From: Rhodoferax sp. | GTDB taxonomy: Bacteria; Pseudomonadota; Gammaproteobacteria; Burkholderiales; Burkholderiaceae_C | Assembly (NCBI GenBank): GCA_024236015.1 | Contig: JACKLK010000005.1 | Location: 62,001-126,000, forward strand | Direction of reading: 5' to 3' | Length of the DNA stretch: 64,000 nucleotides | Shown here: positions 1 to 8,540 of the stretch, piece after piece | Layout: each line of letters begins with the position of its first letter | How positions within the stretch are numbered: the first letter of the stretch is position 1 | Translations under genes and position numbers: made by a program | The notes under the pieces: generated by a model | The model's input: only the letters and a program-made list of their open reading frames with translations | What the model was told of the DNA's origin: nothing | The model's database searches: none

Positions 1-845
1 AGGAAACCGACCGCGGCAACGCCCGCGCAGGCGACGGCCACCCAGAACAGCACCAGGCGCCGGTCGTGCCGGTCGGAGAAATGGCCCACCGGCCACTGGA
101 AGGCGGCACCGCCCAGGATGGTGGCCGCCATGAAGGTCGCGATGCCGGCATCGCTGAAACCCACGCCGGCACCGAACACATGGCCCAGGCCCAGCAGCGG
201 GCCGCTGAGCATGCCCGACACCAGCGCGCCGAGGGTGCCGATCGGCGAGATCGTGAACAACTCGATCAGGCTGAACTTGGGCGCCTCGGTGATCTCGGGC
301 TGATCGACCGGCGTCAGCGTGATCGGCAGCAACGCGAACGAGAACAGCACCGACACCAGCACGAAGGGCACGAAGCCGTTGCGGTCGCCGACCAGGATCA
401 GCCACTGGCCGACCGCCAGCGCAACCATGTTGACGACCAGGTAGATGGCGAACACCTTGCCCCGCTTGTCGGTCGGCGCCACCACGTTGAGCCAGCTCTC
501 CACCACCAGGTACAGGCCGACCAGGCACAGGCCGGTGATGAAACGCAGCGCGCCCCAGAACACGGGGTTGATCCACAAGGCGTGCAGCAGCGGCAAGGTC
601 GACGCCACCGAGGCCATCGCCGCGAAGGCACGGATGAAGCCGACCTTGCGGATGATGTGCGGGCAGGCATAGGTGCCGTAGATGGCGCCGGCGAAATACG
701 CGGACATCACCAGGCCGGTCACCAGGCTGGAGAAATTGGCCGTCGAGGCCTGCGCGCCGATGGCGGCGAACATCAGGCCGGTGCCCACGATCAGCAGGCC
801 CACGCCGCTGAGCAGGGCTGCCAGAGGAATCAACAGTTTTCCCAA
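1..845 (-). CDS. MFS transporter, 3' end outside the window
   Basis: This is a major facilitator superfamily permease of the inner membrane; the substrate cannot be told. The reverse strand reads as one long open frame of successive hydrophobic helices separated by short charged loops. A loop rich in acidic residues and proline (VDQPEITEAPK) sits where the central cytoplasmic loop of small MFS proteins lies. The DRHDRR stretch near the window edge fits the conserved MFS cytoplasmic loop motif. There is no ATG in a suitable place. I chose the TTG at 845-843, which gives an N-terminus starting GKLLIPLAALL after the initiator, with GAG about 8 bases upstream. The frame runs off position 1, so the C-terminal third is missing. 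Confidence 0.8.
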   Translation of the reverse strand, partial: MGKLLIPLAALLSGVGLLIVGTGLMFAAIGAQASTANFSSLVTGLVMSAYFAGAIYGTYACPHIIRKVGFIRAFAAMASVASTLPLLHALWINPVFWGALRFITGLCLVGLYLVVESWLNVVAPTDKRGKVFAIYLVVNMVALAVGQWLILVGDRNGFVPFVLVSVLFSFALLPITLTPVDQPEITEAPKFSLIELFTISPIGTLGALVSGMLSGPLLGLGHVFGAGVGFSDAGIATFMAATILGGAAFQWPVGHFSDRHDRRLVLFWVAVACAGVAAVGF

Positions 846-1061
846 GATCCGGTCTCGATTGCTGGGTGATGTACAGGTGCCGGGAGCGCGGCCCAGCCGC
901 GATCCCGAAGGAACGCCACGGTATCACACGCACGCGGCATACCGGTGATGTGGATGCGACCGGGACGGTTCCGGCACCAGCCGGTGCGGTGTTGCCATCG
1001 GGCCTCGGGACGCCGATTCTTTGGCAAGATACGGGCCTTCCAAACAACCCCCGGGAGTCCC

Positions 1062-2126
1062 ATGCGAATCATGCAAAGCGTGCGCACGCGGTCATGGCTG
1101 CGGGCCGCGGCGGCTGTCGCCGCGATGCTGGCCTGCACCCTGGCGCAGGCCGCCACCGTCCAGGCCGGCACCCGCGCGCGGGCCGACGGCAGCCTGATCC
1201 ACTGGTCGTTGACACCGCCGCTGCACGCCGCGCCCGACGCCCGGTCGCCCCGCGGCGTCCTGCTGGTCGCCCAGGGTTCGGGCTGCCATCCGGCGTCGGC
1301 CAGTGCCAGCGTGGCGGCGGCCCATGCCGTCGCACCCGCGCTGGCCTTGCTGACGGTGGAGAAATACGGCGTGTCACCGCACGATCGCCCGGCCGACGCC
1401 ATCGCCGACTGTTCGCAGGACTACCGGCTCCACCACACCGTCAGCCAGCGCGCCGCCGACGCGCTGCAGGTCCTGCAGGGCTTGCGCGACGTGCCCGGAT
1501 GGAGCGGTCCGCTGGTGCTGTTCGGTGGCTCCGAAGGCGGGGCCGTGGTGGCGCAGCTGGCGCCGCTGGCCAGGCCCGACGCGGTGGTGGTGATGTCGAG
1601 CAGCCTGGGCGAGACCCTCGCCGACACGATCCGGCGCGTGGTACCGCCGCCCGTGGCGCGGCAACTCGACGCCGTGCTGGCGCAGGCGCGCCGCGATCCG
1701 GCTTCGGGTGCGTCGTGGGGCGGTGCCTCGGCGCGCTGGTGGGCCGACGTGGCCGACACGGTGCCGGCGCGGGCCTTGTTGTCGTCGGCGGCGCCGGTGC
1801 TGCTGGTGCAGGGCGAGCGCGATGCGCTGGCGCCGGTCGCGTCGGCGCGGCTGGCGCAACAGGCATACCGGGAGGCCGGCCATGGCGGCCTGACCTACTG
1901 GGAACTGCCGGGCCATGACCATTTCATGGTCGATGCCCACGGCGTCGACCAGCGTGATCGGGTGCTGGGCCGGGTCGCGACCTGGGTTGCGGATCGCCTG
2001 GCCGAGCGCGCGCGTACCGGGGCGGACGAGGGCGCCGTGGATGGATCGGCGGTCGGCGCCACGATGCCCGATGCGGACCTGTTGCGCTGGCACCGTTCGA
2101 TGCGGCGCCTGCATCCCTGGGGCTGA
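1062..2126 (+). CDS. Secreted alpha/beta-hydrolase family protein
   Basis: A 354-residue protein with a clear Sec-type signal peptide: basic start, hydrophobic core and an AQA-like cleavage site near residues 28-30. The mature part has the alpha/beta-hydrolase signature: a nucleophile elbow GGSEGG, a later GERDALAP segment that would carry the catalytic Asp, and PGHDHF for the catalytic His. It is therefore likely a periplasmic esterase, peptidase or related hydrolase; the substrate is unknown. I start it at ATG 1062 because GGGAG precedes it and the signal peptide begins there. An in-frame ATG 117 bases upstream gives an implausible extension. The following GNAT gene starts 4 bases after the stop, so the two are probably co-transcribed. 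Confidence 0.8.
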   Translation: MRIMQSVRTRSWLRAAAAVAAMLACTLAQAATVQAGTRARADGSLIHWSLTPPLHAAPDARSPRGVLLVAQGSGCHPASASASVAAAHAVAPALALLTVEKYGVSPHDRPADAIADCSQDYRLHHTVSQRAADALQVLQGLRDVPGWSGPLVLFGGSEGGAVVAQLAPLARPDAVVVMSSSLGETLADTIRRVVPPPVARQLDAVLAQARRDPASGASWGGASARWWADVADTVPARALLSSAAPVLLVQGERDALAPVASARLAQQAYREAGHGGLTYWELPGHDHFMVDAHGVDQRDRVLGRVATWVADRLAERARTGADEGAVDGSAVGATMPDADLLRWHRSMRRLHPWG

Positions 2127-2130
2127 CACC

Positions 2131-2652
2131 ATGGCGCCGCAAGGTTTCGCGTTTCGTCCGATGCGCCCGGCCGACCAGGCCGTGTTGTGGGAGATCCTGC
2201 ACGTGGCCCTGTGGGACCCGCCGCCCGCGCCGCTGCGCCCGCGTGCGGTGCTGGACAGTCCGGGCGTGCGTATCTACGCCGAGTCCTGGGGCCGCGCCGG
2301 CGACGTCGGCGTGATGGCCGAACAGCCGGGCACCGACGCCGTTCCGGTCGGCGCCTGCTGGATGCGCCTGGTGCCCGACGCGCAAGGGCTGGCGTATGTC
2401 GACGACACGACACCGCAACTGGGCATCGCCGTGTTGCCGCCCTGGCAGCGCCAGGGCGTCGGCCGGCCGATGATGCTGGCCGCGCTGGACGCGGCGCGCG
2501 ACGCCGGTTATCGCCAGGTGTCGCTGACCGTGCATCCGCAGAATCCGGCGATCCGGATGTACGAGTCCTGCGGTTTCCGCAAGGCCGGTTTGCGCAACAC
2601 CTTCCACCTGATGGTCGCGCGGCTGGGGCCGGCGCCGGCCGATATACAGTAG
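2131..2652 (+). CDS. GNAT-family N-acetyltransferase
   Basis: A 173-residue cytoplasmic acetyltransferase of the GNAT fold. The acetyl-CoA loop is visible as PPWQRQGVGRPMM, a version of the (R/Q)xxGxG/A motif A, preceded by the strand QLGIAVLP. The C-terminal motif is HPQNPAIRMYESCGFRKAG, the usual beta-bulge and 'YExxGF' signature. The substrate is unknown. The gene lies 4 bases downstream of the hydrolase gene, which suggests translational coupling. The start is the first ATG after that stop. Confidence 0.85.
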   Translation: MAPQGFAFRPMRPADQAVLWEILHVALWDPPPAPLRPRAVLDSPGVRIYAESWGRAGDVGVMAEQPGTDAVPVGACWMRLVPDAQGLAYVDDTTPQLGIAVLPPWQRQGVGRPMMLAALDAARDAGYRQVSLTVHPQNPAIRMYESCGFRKAGLRNTFHLMVARLGPAPADIQ

Positions 2653-2780
2653 GCCGTGGGTGCCGGCTGCGTGCCGGTGCCGGAATGCGCCGTGGCCGGC
2701 AGGCCCGGGCACAGCGGCGGGAGGAGCAAGAGGCCTGGGCCGCGGTCTTGCCGCGGCAGCGCGCACGAACAGGAGAGCGG

Positions 2781-3203
2781 ATGGACATCACACGTTTCAT
2801 GCAGGGTTACAAGGCGGCCTGGGAGGCTCGCGACAAGGCGATGTTCGCCGCCTTGTTCCAGCCCGACGGCATCTACCACAACACGCCGTTCGCCAGCCAG
2901 CGCGGCCATGCCGAGCTGGCCGCCTACTGGAGCCGTGTCGAGTTGCAGTCCGACGTGCAGCTGCGTTACGAGGTGCTGGCGAGCCTGCCGGATGCGGGCC
3001 TGGCCCATTGGCACGTCACCTACCAGGTGACATCGGAGGAACTGTTCCGCATCTGGGCCGCATCGACCGGCACCAGCGTGCCGGCGCGCCAGCCGGGCGA
3101 ACCGCTGCCGCGCATGGTGCTCGACGGCGCGTTGCAGGCACGGTTCGCCGATGGCCTGTGCGCCGAGTGCCGGATCTGGTGGCACAGCATGCCGCAGTCC
3201 TGA
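2781..3203 (+). CDS. SnoaL/NTF2-like polyketide-cyclase-fold protein
   Basis: A 140-residue protein whose first half matches the SnoaL/NTF2-like cone fold: an N-terminal helix (FMQGYKAAWEARD), the segment MFAALFQPDGIYHNTPFA, then long strands. Such proteins may be small isomerases, cyclases or simply ligand binders; the sequence does not decide. AGGAG stands 7 bases before ATG 2781. The C-terminal half contains a conserved-looking strand ending in CRIWWHSMP. It lies about 130 bases after the GNAT gene on the same strand. Confidence 0.7.
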   Translation: MDITRFMQGYKAAWEARDKAMFAALFQPDGIYHNTPFASQRGHAELAAYWSRVELQSDVQLRYEVLASLPDAGLAHWHVTYQVTSEELFRIWAASTGTSVPARQPGEPLPRMVLDGALQARFADGLCAECRIWWHSMPQS

Positions 3204-3467
3204 CATGAAAGACGCCCCCCGTCTGTCCGGTTTCACTTCGTGTAAACCGGCCGAGTCGTGGCGCTGCCAGAGGCAGGCGCCCCTTCGGCCCGTCCAAGCC
3301 TGCGCAGGCAGGCTTGGAGCCGCGGGCCTCAGCCCCACTGGGGGGCGCCCCCTACGGCCTGGCAAAGCCAGTTCCGTGGGGGCCTGGGCTGGCCTGCGTC
3401 GCGGCTGCTTGGTGTTTCCTGCCCCGTGGGTGGCGCGCAGGGCTGACGCCCCATGCACGTGGCGGCA
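3204..3467 (+). repeat. Intergenic stretch with stacked palindromes
   Basis: A 264-base gap with no convincing gene. It carries a perfect 8-bp stem with a 4-base loop (AAGCCTGC-GCAG-GCAGGCTT, 3296-3315). A self-complementary GGGGGCGCCCCC follows at 3341-3352. Other G- and C-runs surround them. There is no T-run after either hairpin. From general experience this resembles the dispersed GC-rich palindromic elements common between genes in Burkholderiales, but I cannot count other copies from this window. Confidence 0.4.
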
Positions 3468-3920
3468 ATGTTGATCCGTCCGTTTGACGAGCCCGACGGC
3501 CCGGCCGTCGTCGCCTTGTGGCAGGCCTGCGGGCTGACACGCCCTTGGAACGATCCGGCGCGCGACATCGCGCGCAAGCTGGCGGTGCAGCGCGATCTGT
3601 TCCTGGTGGGCATCCATGACGGCGTCCTGATGGCCAGCGCCATGGCCGGGTACGATGGCCATCGCGGCTGGGTCAACTACCTGGCGGTGCATCCCGACTG
3701 GCGGCGCCAGCGCCACGGCGAGGCCTTGATGCACGAGGTCGAGCGGCGGCTGCTGGCGCTGGGCTGCCCCAAGCTCAACCTGCAGGTGCGCAGCAGCAAC
3801 ACCCAGGTGCTCGATTTCTACCGGGCGCTGGGTTACCTGCAGGACGACGTCGTGAGCCTGGGCAAGCGGCTGATCGCCGATACCCCCGCGGGAGATCCGC
3901 CCCGAACATCGACATCATGA
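3468..3920 (+). CDS. ypeA: GNAT acetyltransferase, YpeA-like
   Basis: A 150-residue GNAT protein that closely resembles the uncharacterised acetyltransferase YpeA. It shares the N-terminal pattern IRPF, the segments LTRPWNDP and GYDGHRGWVNYLAVHP, and the ending GCPKLNLQV...YRALGY...VSLGKRLI. The acetyl-CoA site is around WRRQRHGEALM, where the usual glycine-rich loop is partly replaced by R/H. An ATG 15 bases upstream (3453) is also possible; ATG 3468 matches the family N-terminus better. The stop overlaps the next start by 4 bases (ATGA), so the two genes are translationally coupled. The substrate is unknown. Confidence 0.8.
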   Translation: MLIRPFDEPDGPAVVALWQACGLTRPWNDPARDIARKLAVQRDLFLVGIHDGVLMASAMAGYDGHRGWVNYLAVHPDWRRQRHGEALMHEVERRLLALGCPKLNLQVRSSNTQVLDFYRALGYLQDDVVSLGKRLIADTPAGDPPRTSTS

Positions 3921-5080
3921 ACACGACGACAAAGCTTCCCGGCGCAACCGCCATCCATGCCCGCCTCGGCCTGCATCCGGTCATCAATGCCGCGGGCACG
4001 TTCACACCGCTCGGTGTCTCGCGTTCGTCGCCGGCCGTCGCGGATGCCGTGGCGCAGTCGCTGCAGGAATTCTTCGTCATCGACGAGCTGCAGGCGCTCG
4101 CCTGCCGGGCGCTGGCCGACTGGAGCGGCGCGCAGGCCGGCGCGGTGACCCATTGCGTGTCCGCCGGCATCACGATGGCGGTGGCCGCGGCGATGGCCGG
4201 CGACACGCCGCAGGCCGTGGCCGCGTTGCCGGACAGCCGCGGCATGCCCGGCAAGGTCGTGTTGCCCGTCGGCCATGCGATCGACTACGGCCATCCGATC
4301 CTGACCGACATCCGGCTGGCCGGCGCAACGCCGGTGCTGGCCGGCAAGCCGCAACACTGCAGTGCGCAGGACCTGGAGCAGGCGCTGGCGCAGGATGCCG
4401 TCGCCTGCCTGCTGCTGGTCTCGTCGCGCCTGGTGCGCGGCCAGGGCCCGGAGCTGGCCACCGCGGTGCGGCTGGCCCATGCGCGCGGCGTGCCGGTCAT
4501 CATCGACGGCGCGGCGCAGGACCTGCGCGTGCCGGAGCTGCTTGCCAGCGGTGCCGACGCGGCGCTGGCCAGTGCGCACAAGTACCTGGCATCGCCGACC
4601 GCCGGGCTGGTCGTCGGCACGGCGGACTTCGTGCGCGCGTTCCGGGCCCAGGAGAAAGGCATCGGGCGTGCGATGAAAGCCGGCAAGGAGGCCATCGTCG
4701 GTGTGCTGGCAGCCCTGGAACAGCGTGCGGCGCTCGACCTTCCCGCCTGGCGCGACGCGCAGCGCCGCAAGGTCGAGGCCTTCGTCGACGCGCTGGCACC
4801 CATCGCCGGCCTGCACGCCGAAGCGTTGCCGGATCCGGCCGGCATGCCGTTCTCGCGCGTCGTCGTGTCGGTCGACGATGCGCCGCAGACCGGTTGGACG
4901 GCGCCATGGCTGGCCGGCCGCCTGCGTGACGGAACACCGTCGATCCGGGTCATGGAGCATGCGCTGGCCCATGGCCAGCTGGTGCTGGAACTGGTGCCGC
5001 TGCGGGACGACGAGATCGACGCCATCGTGCGTGCGCTCGTGCGCGCACGCGACGCCTGTCCCGGGGTGCCGGCGCGCTGA
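3917..5080 (+). CDS. PLP-dependent SelA/DgaE-like enzyme
   Basis: A 387-residue fold-type I PLP enzyme of the SelA-like group, which includes L-seryl-tRNA(Sec) selenium transferase and D-glucosaminate-6-phosphate ammonia-lyase. Visible landmarks are the N-terminal VINAAGTFTPLG, the PLP-phosphate region THCVSAGITMAVAAAMAG, the cofactor Asp in VIIDGAAQ (Asp197), and SAHKYLASPTAG with the probable Schiff-base Lys222. It is short for true SelA (about 460 residues) and lacks its N-terminal tRNA-binding domain. A lyase or racemase acting on an amino or keto sugar acid or amino acid is more likely than selenocysteine synthesis. It overlaps the YpeA-like gene by 4 bases. Confidence 0.75.
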   Translation: MNTTTKLPGATAIHARLGLHPVINAAGTFTPLGVSRSSPAVADAVAQSLQEFFVIDELQALACRALADWSGAQAGAVTHCVSAGITMAVAAAMAGDTPQAVAALPDSRGMPGKVVLPVGHAIDYGHPILTDIRLAGATPVLAGKPQHCSAQDLEQALAQDAVACLLLVSSRLVRGQGPELATAVRLAHARGVPVIIDGAAQDLRVPELLASGADAALASAHKYLASPTAGLVVGTADFVRAFRAQEKGIGRAMKAGKEAIVGVLAALEQRAALDLPAWRDAQRRKVEAFVDALAPIAGLHAEALPDPAGMPFSRVVVSVDDAPQTGWTAPWLAGRLRDGTPSIRVMEHALAHGQLVLELVPLRDDEIDAIVRALVRARDACPGVPAR

Positions 5081-5109
5081 GAACCGGCCGCGCGCCGGCG
5101 TCCGTGCCG

Positions 5110-6807
5110 TCAGGCGCGGTCGTCGCCGCGCATCAGCAGCCGGCCGAGCCAGGTGCGTGGCGGCTCGTGGCCGGTGCGCAGGTAGTCGATCACGACATCG
5201 TCGGCGAGCGTGCGCCGTTGCAGCTGCTCGACCATCTGGGTGCCCGCGAACACGATACGGTCGTTCTGCGCCAGCGGCAGGTTGACGTCGGGCAGCAGCA
5301 TGTCGTTGCCGGCGCGGCTGAGCATCAGTGCGACAACCGGCAGCCTGGCGCTGCGCTGCAGCGGATCGGCCATCAGGTGCGACAACGCGAACGGCGGCTC
5401 GGGGCGTTCGCCGAAGACATGGGCCACACCCACCAGTTCCGGCGCGATGCGCACGCCCCAGATGTATGGCACCTTGTCGCCAACCACCTCGCGCAGGCGC
5501 TGGATCAGCCCGACGGCCCAGGCGTTGGGCTGGTTGCGCGCACGCATCAGGAAGCGGTTGAGGAGCGGCGTGGTCATCTCCTGCAGGACTTCGTTGGTCA
5601 TCAGCTGTGCCTGCACGAACTCCATGTCGGCATGTGCGGCCGCGATCAGCGCCCGGTTGCCGACCTGGTTCTGGCGCACCACGACGAACAGCTTCTTGTG
5701 GCAGCGCCGCGCCGCGATGATCACCGCCAGGTTGCTGGCGTCGACGTCGGTGCAGGCGATCAGGCCGCAGGCCTGCTCGATGCCGGCGCGGCGCAGGGCT
5801 TCCTCGGCCACGCTGTTGCCGACGATGCCGTCTTCGCTGCATTGCGCCGGATCGATGTCGATCGCCTTCCAGGTCAGGCCGGCGTCGGCCAGGGCCTGCG
5901 CGACCGCGTGGCCGAAGCGGCCGTAGCCCGCGATCACCCAATGCCCGTGCGGCAACACGAAGCGCGGCGGCGGCTCGGCACCCGGAACGCCGGTGATCCA
6001 GTCCTCGAGCCGCAGGGTGTCGGGCTTGGACAGCGCCATCGCGAAGTTCACGCCGAAGCTGTGGAAGGGATTGACGACGATCACGTTGCCGAATTCGCTG
6101 AGCATGTCCTGCGCGGCTTCGGACTTCACCCGCGCCAGCAGCCGGCAGTCCTTGGCCAGCGCCCGCGCACCGATCACGATGGCCTGGTTGACCTGGTCGT
6201 CGCCGGTGAGCGCGATCAGCCCCATGCAGTTGGGCATGCGGATGCCGGCCGTCAGCAAGACGTCGGGTGCGCGCGCATCGGCCACCAGCAAGGCGGTGGG
6301 ATGCTGCATGTCGCTGACCAGGTGCGCCCGCGTGCGTTGCTCGTCCTGCTCGAGCACGACGGTGGCGTAGCCGATGCGGTCGAGTGCGGCGACCAGCCGC
6401 CGGCCGCTCTGCCCGTAGCCGCACACGACATAGAAACGCTCGGTCATGCGCGCCACGCTGCGTTCGAACCGGTGGTGCCGCAATGCCAGCTTGAACGCCG
6501 GATGCCGGGTCAGCGCGAACACCGAACCCAGCGTATAGGCCCAGCCCACGACCGACAGGTAGATCGACAGCGTCATCCACAGGCGCTGCGCATACGAGAA
6601 GGGATAGGGCACCTCGCCGAAGCCGATCGTCGTCGCGGTGTAGGTCATGACGTAGAAGGCGTCGAACACGCTGAGCCGCCAGGGCTGGCCCGACGGGTCG
6701 GTGCCCGGCATCAGCACCAGCCCGAAGATCGCGATCGCGTAGACGGCGATCAGCGTGATCAGCGGCGCACGCAGGCGCCGCAACACGAGCACGAGGATGT
6801 CCGACAT
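5110..6807 (-). CDS. Potassium channel with two TrkA-N (RCK) domains
   Basis: A 565-residue channel subunit. The N-terminus has two transmembrane segments around a pore loop with the filter-like sequence TTIGFGE (residues 59-65), a variant of the K+ filter TVGYGD. Two Rossmann-type RCK/TrkA-N domains follow: the first begins at FYVVCGYGQSGRRL (about residue 125) and the second at WVIAGYGRFGHAV (about 288). A C-terminal TrkA-C-like stretch ends in NDRIVFAGT. Conductance is probably gated by nucleotide or ions. It lies 24 bases downstream of the small membrane-protein gene, forming a two-gene unit. Ion specificity rests on the filter motif only. Confidence 0.85.
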   Translation of the reverse strand: MSDILVLVLRRLRAPLITLIAVYAIAIFGLVLMPGTDPSGQPWRLSVFDAFYVMTYTATTIGFGEVPYPFSYAQRLWMTLSIYLSVVGWAYTLGSVFALTRHPAFKLALRHHRFERSVARMTERFYVVCGYGQSGRRLVAALDRIGYATVVLEQDEQRTRAHLVSDMQHPTALLVADARAPDVLLTAGIRMPNCMGLIALTGDDQVNQAIVIGARALAKDCRLLARVKSEAAQDMLSEFGNVIVVNPFHSFGVNFAMALSKPDTLRLEDWITGVPGAEPPPRFVLPHGHWVIAGYGRFGHAVAQALADAGLTWKAIDIDPAQCSEDGIVGNSVAEEALRRAGIEQACGLIACTDVDASNLAVIIAARRCHKKLFVVVRQNQVGNRALIAAAHADMEFVQAQLMTNEVLQEMTTPLLNRFLMRARNQPNAWAVGLIQRLREVVGDKVPYIWGVRIAPELVGVAHVFGERPEPPFALSHLMADPLQRSARLPVVALMLSRAGNDMLLPDVNLPLAQNDRIVFAGTQMVEQLQRRTLADDVVIDYLRTGHEPPRTWLGRLLMRGDDRA

Positions 6808-6831
6808 CGTCCTGCCCGGGGCTTCGTGCGT

Positions 6832-7215
6832 TCAGCGCGTGCGGCGCATGGTCTCGCCGATCAGCAGGGCGACCGAGATGAAGTTCGCCACCAGCGCGCC
6901 GCCCGACAGCGACACCACGGTGGCCATGACTTCGCCTTCGGTCGGCATGCCGGCCACGCGGGTGGCCCACATCCAGACCAGCGAGGCGGCGATGAGCTGC
7001 AGCACGGCGACGATGCTGGTGGCCAGGTGCACCGCGCCGATGTGGGTGCGGTCGCCGAACTTCAGGATCATCGCGATCAGGTTGACGAACACGGTGCCCG
7101 CGAGTTCGAGCTGGTGGTGGTGCTGCGGATTGCCGATCTCGCCGACGAAGAAGCCGAAGTTGAGCGTGCAGGCCAGGATGACGAACGCGCCGAAGATCAC
7201 TTTCTCGAGGTTCAT
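6832..7215 (-). CDS. Small membrane protein, DUF6394-like
   Basis: A 127-residue protein with about three to four hydrophobic segments (VIFGAFVILACTLNFGFFVG, a central VFVNLIAMIL, IVAVLQLIAASLVWMWA and a C-terminal GGALVANFISVALLIG). I believe this is the family now called DUF6394, which I recall as often sitting beside potassium-channel genes. That assignment is from memory of the pattern, not from a search. The gene is directly upstream of the channel gene on the same strand, so a role as an accessory subunit is a reasonable guess. The start at 7215 is the only good ATG. Confidence 0.6.
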   Translation of the reverse strand: MNLEKVIFGAFVILACTLNFGFFVGEIGNPQHHHQLELAGTVFVNLIAMILKFGDRTHIGAVHLATSIVAVLQLIAASLVWMWATRVAGMPTEGEVMATVVSLSGGALVANFISVALLIGETMRRTR

Positions 7216-7289
7216 GGCGACACCCCGCGGCGAGCGGGGCCGGTGAGGTTGTTGTCCGGATGGTACGCCAAGACCCTCGGGGCGCGCGC

Positions 7290-8540
7290 TCAGAGTTCGC
7301 GCAATCGGAACAACTCCTGGGCCTTGGCGATGCCGCGCAGATCGTGGCGTCCGACGCTTTGCACCGGCTGTGGCACCTGCTGCGCGAATTCGCCCGACAT
7401 CAGCAGCGGTATCAGCAGCGACTTGGTCATTTCCTGGATGCGCGCCGTCATGTTGACCGCCGGGCCGACGACGTTGAAGGCCAGCCGGTTCGGTGCGCCG
7501 ACGTTGGCATGGGTGACCGTGCCCAGGTGCAGTCCGAGCCCGAATTCGATGGTCGGCTGGCGCGCGCGGCGGCGCCGGTTGTTGACCACGGCGATGGTGT
7601 CGAAGGCGTCCACCGCCGCGTCGAGTGCGGCGGCACAGACCTCGGCGGTGCGCGCCGGATCCTTGATCTCGAACACGATCAGGATGGCGTCGCCGATGAA
7701 CTGCAGGATCTCGCCACCGCGGGCGGCCGCGGCCGCGGCGCAATATTCGTAATAGTCGTTGAGCAGGCGCAGCATCTGGTCGACCGGCAGCGTCTCGCTC
7801 AGTGCGGTGAAGCCGCGCAGGTCGGAATACCAGAACGCGGCCGAGATCTTTTCGCCGTCGCCCCGCTTGACCTGCCCCTGCAGGATGCGTTGGCTGATGC
7901 GCTTGCCGACGAAGGTGTCGAGCAGGCCCAGCACGGTGCGGCGCATCACCAGCAGCTCCATGTGCGGCGTCAGCAGGTTGGTCAGCGCCAGCAGCCGGGC
8001 CACGTCGTCGTCGCTGAAACCCTCGGGGTCGCGGGTCGACACCGTCATCACGTTGACGGTGCGGTCGGCGAAGATCATCGGCATGGCCAGGTAGTCGCGG
8101 ATGCCGGCGGCGCGCAATTCCTGCCAGATCGGATGTTCGCCGTCCTGCGGCGCGGGGTCGATGCGCTGGTGCAGCGGCGTCGCGTGCTGGTGCACATGCT
8201 GGATCGGGCTGCCGATGTAGGCGTCGGTCTGTTGCACGCCGTGCGCGCCCGACCAGAACCGGGCCCCGTCCTCGCGTGTCCAGCTCAGGCCCACGGCCGC
8301 CAGCTGCGGGTGCAGGGTTCCGCAGCTGATGCGCAGGCGGTCGATGCGGGCACCGGCGGCGTCGAGTTTTTCCACCAGGACTTCGGTCATCGTCATCGGG
8401 TCGGCGATGAAACGTCCCTCGGTATAGAGCCAGGTCGCCACCGACTCGAGCGACCAGTCGTGCGACGGGCCGAACAGGCGTTCGCGCGCCAGTTCGGCGG
8501 CCACGGCCGCCAGCACCGGCGAGGCGCTGGTGTCGTTCAT
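7290..8540 (-). CDS. Class III adenylate/guanylate cyclase, soluble
   Basis: A 416-residue protein with an N-terminal region of about 200 residues that fits a GAF-like or cyclase-linked sensor domain (for example ASP-rich AMPMIFADRTVNVMTVSTRD), then a class III cyclase homology domain. Both metal-binding aspartates are present: Asp240 in WYSDLRGF and Asp284 in FIGDAILIVF. The transition-state pair is visible as Asn363 and Arg367 in VNMTARIQ. The base-selecting positions are unusual: Gln280 where Lys or Glu is expected, and Ala354 where adenylate cyclases have Asp. It overlaps the upstream GMC gene by 4 bases. Product could be cAMP, cGMP or neither. Confidence 0.8.
   Translation of the reverse strand: MNDTSASPVLAAVAAELARERLFGPSHDWSLESVATWLYTEGRFIADPMTMTEVLVEKLDAAGARIDRLRISCGTLHPQLAAVGLSWTREDGARFWSGAHGVQQTDAYIGSPIQHVHQHATPLHQRIDPAPQDGEHPIWQELRAAGIRDYLAMPMIFADRTVNVMTVSTRDPEGFSDDDVARLLALTNLLTPHMELLVMRRTVLGLLDTFVGKRISQRILQGQVKRGDGEKISAAFWYSDLRGFTALSETLPVDQMLRLLNDYYEYCAAAAAARGGEILQFIGDAILIVFEIKDPARTAEVCAAALDAAVDAFDTIAVVNNRRRRARQPTIEFGLGLHLGTVTHANVGAPNRLAFNVVGPAVNMTARIQEMTKSLLIPLLMSGEFAQQVPQPVQSVGRHDLRGIAKAQELFRLREL

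Noticed and set aside
66..869. Forward open frame of 267 codons rich in His, Gln, Arg and Asp
   Set aside because: It lies opposite the MFS gene, whose helices and motifs are clear. The odd composition is typical of antisense reading in GC-rich DNA.
3917..5080. True selenocysteine synthase (SelA)
   Set aside because: The protein is about 70 residues too short and lacks the N-terminal tRNA-binding domain; selB, selC and selD are not nearby.
5104..7752. Forward open frame of 882 codons opposite the potassium channel
   Set aside because: The channel and DUF6394-like genes on the other strand have recognisable domains. This frame has low-complexity Gln/His/Arg composition and no motif.
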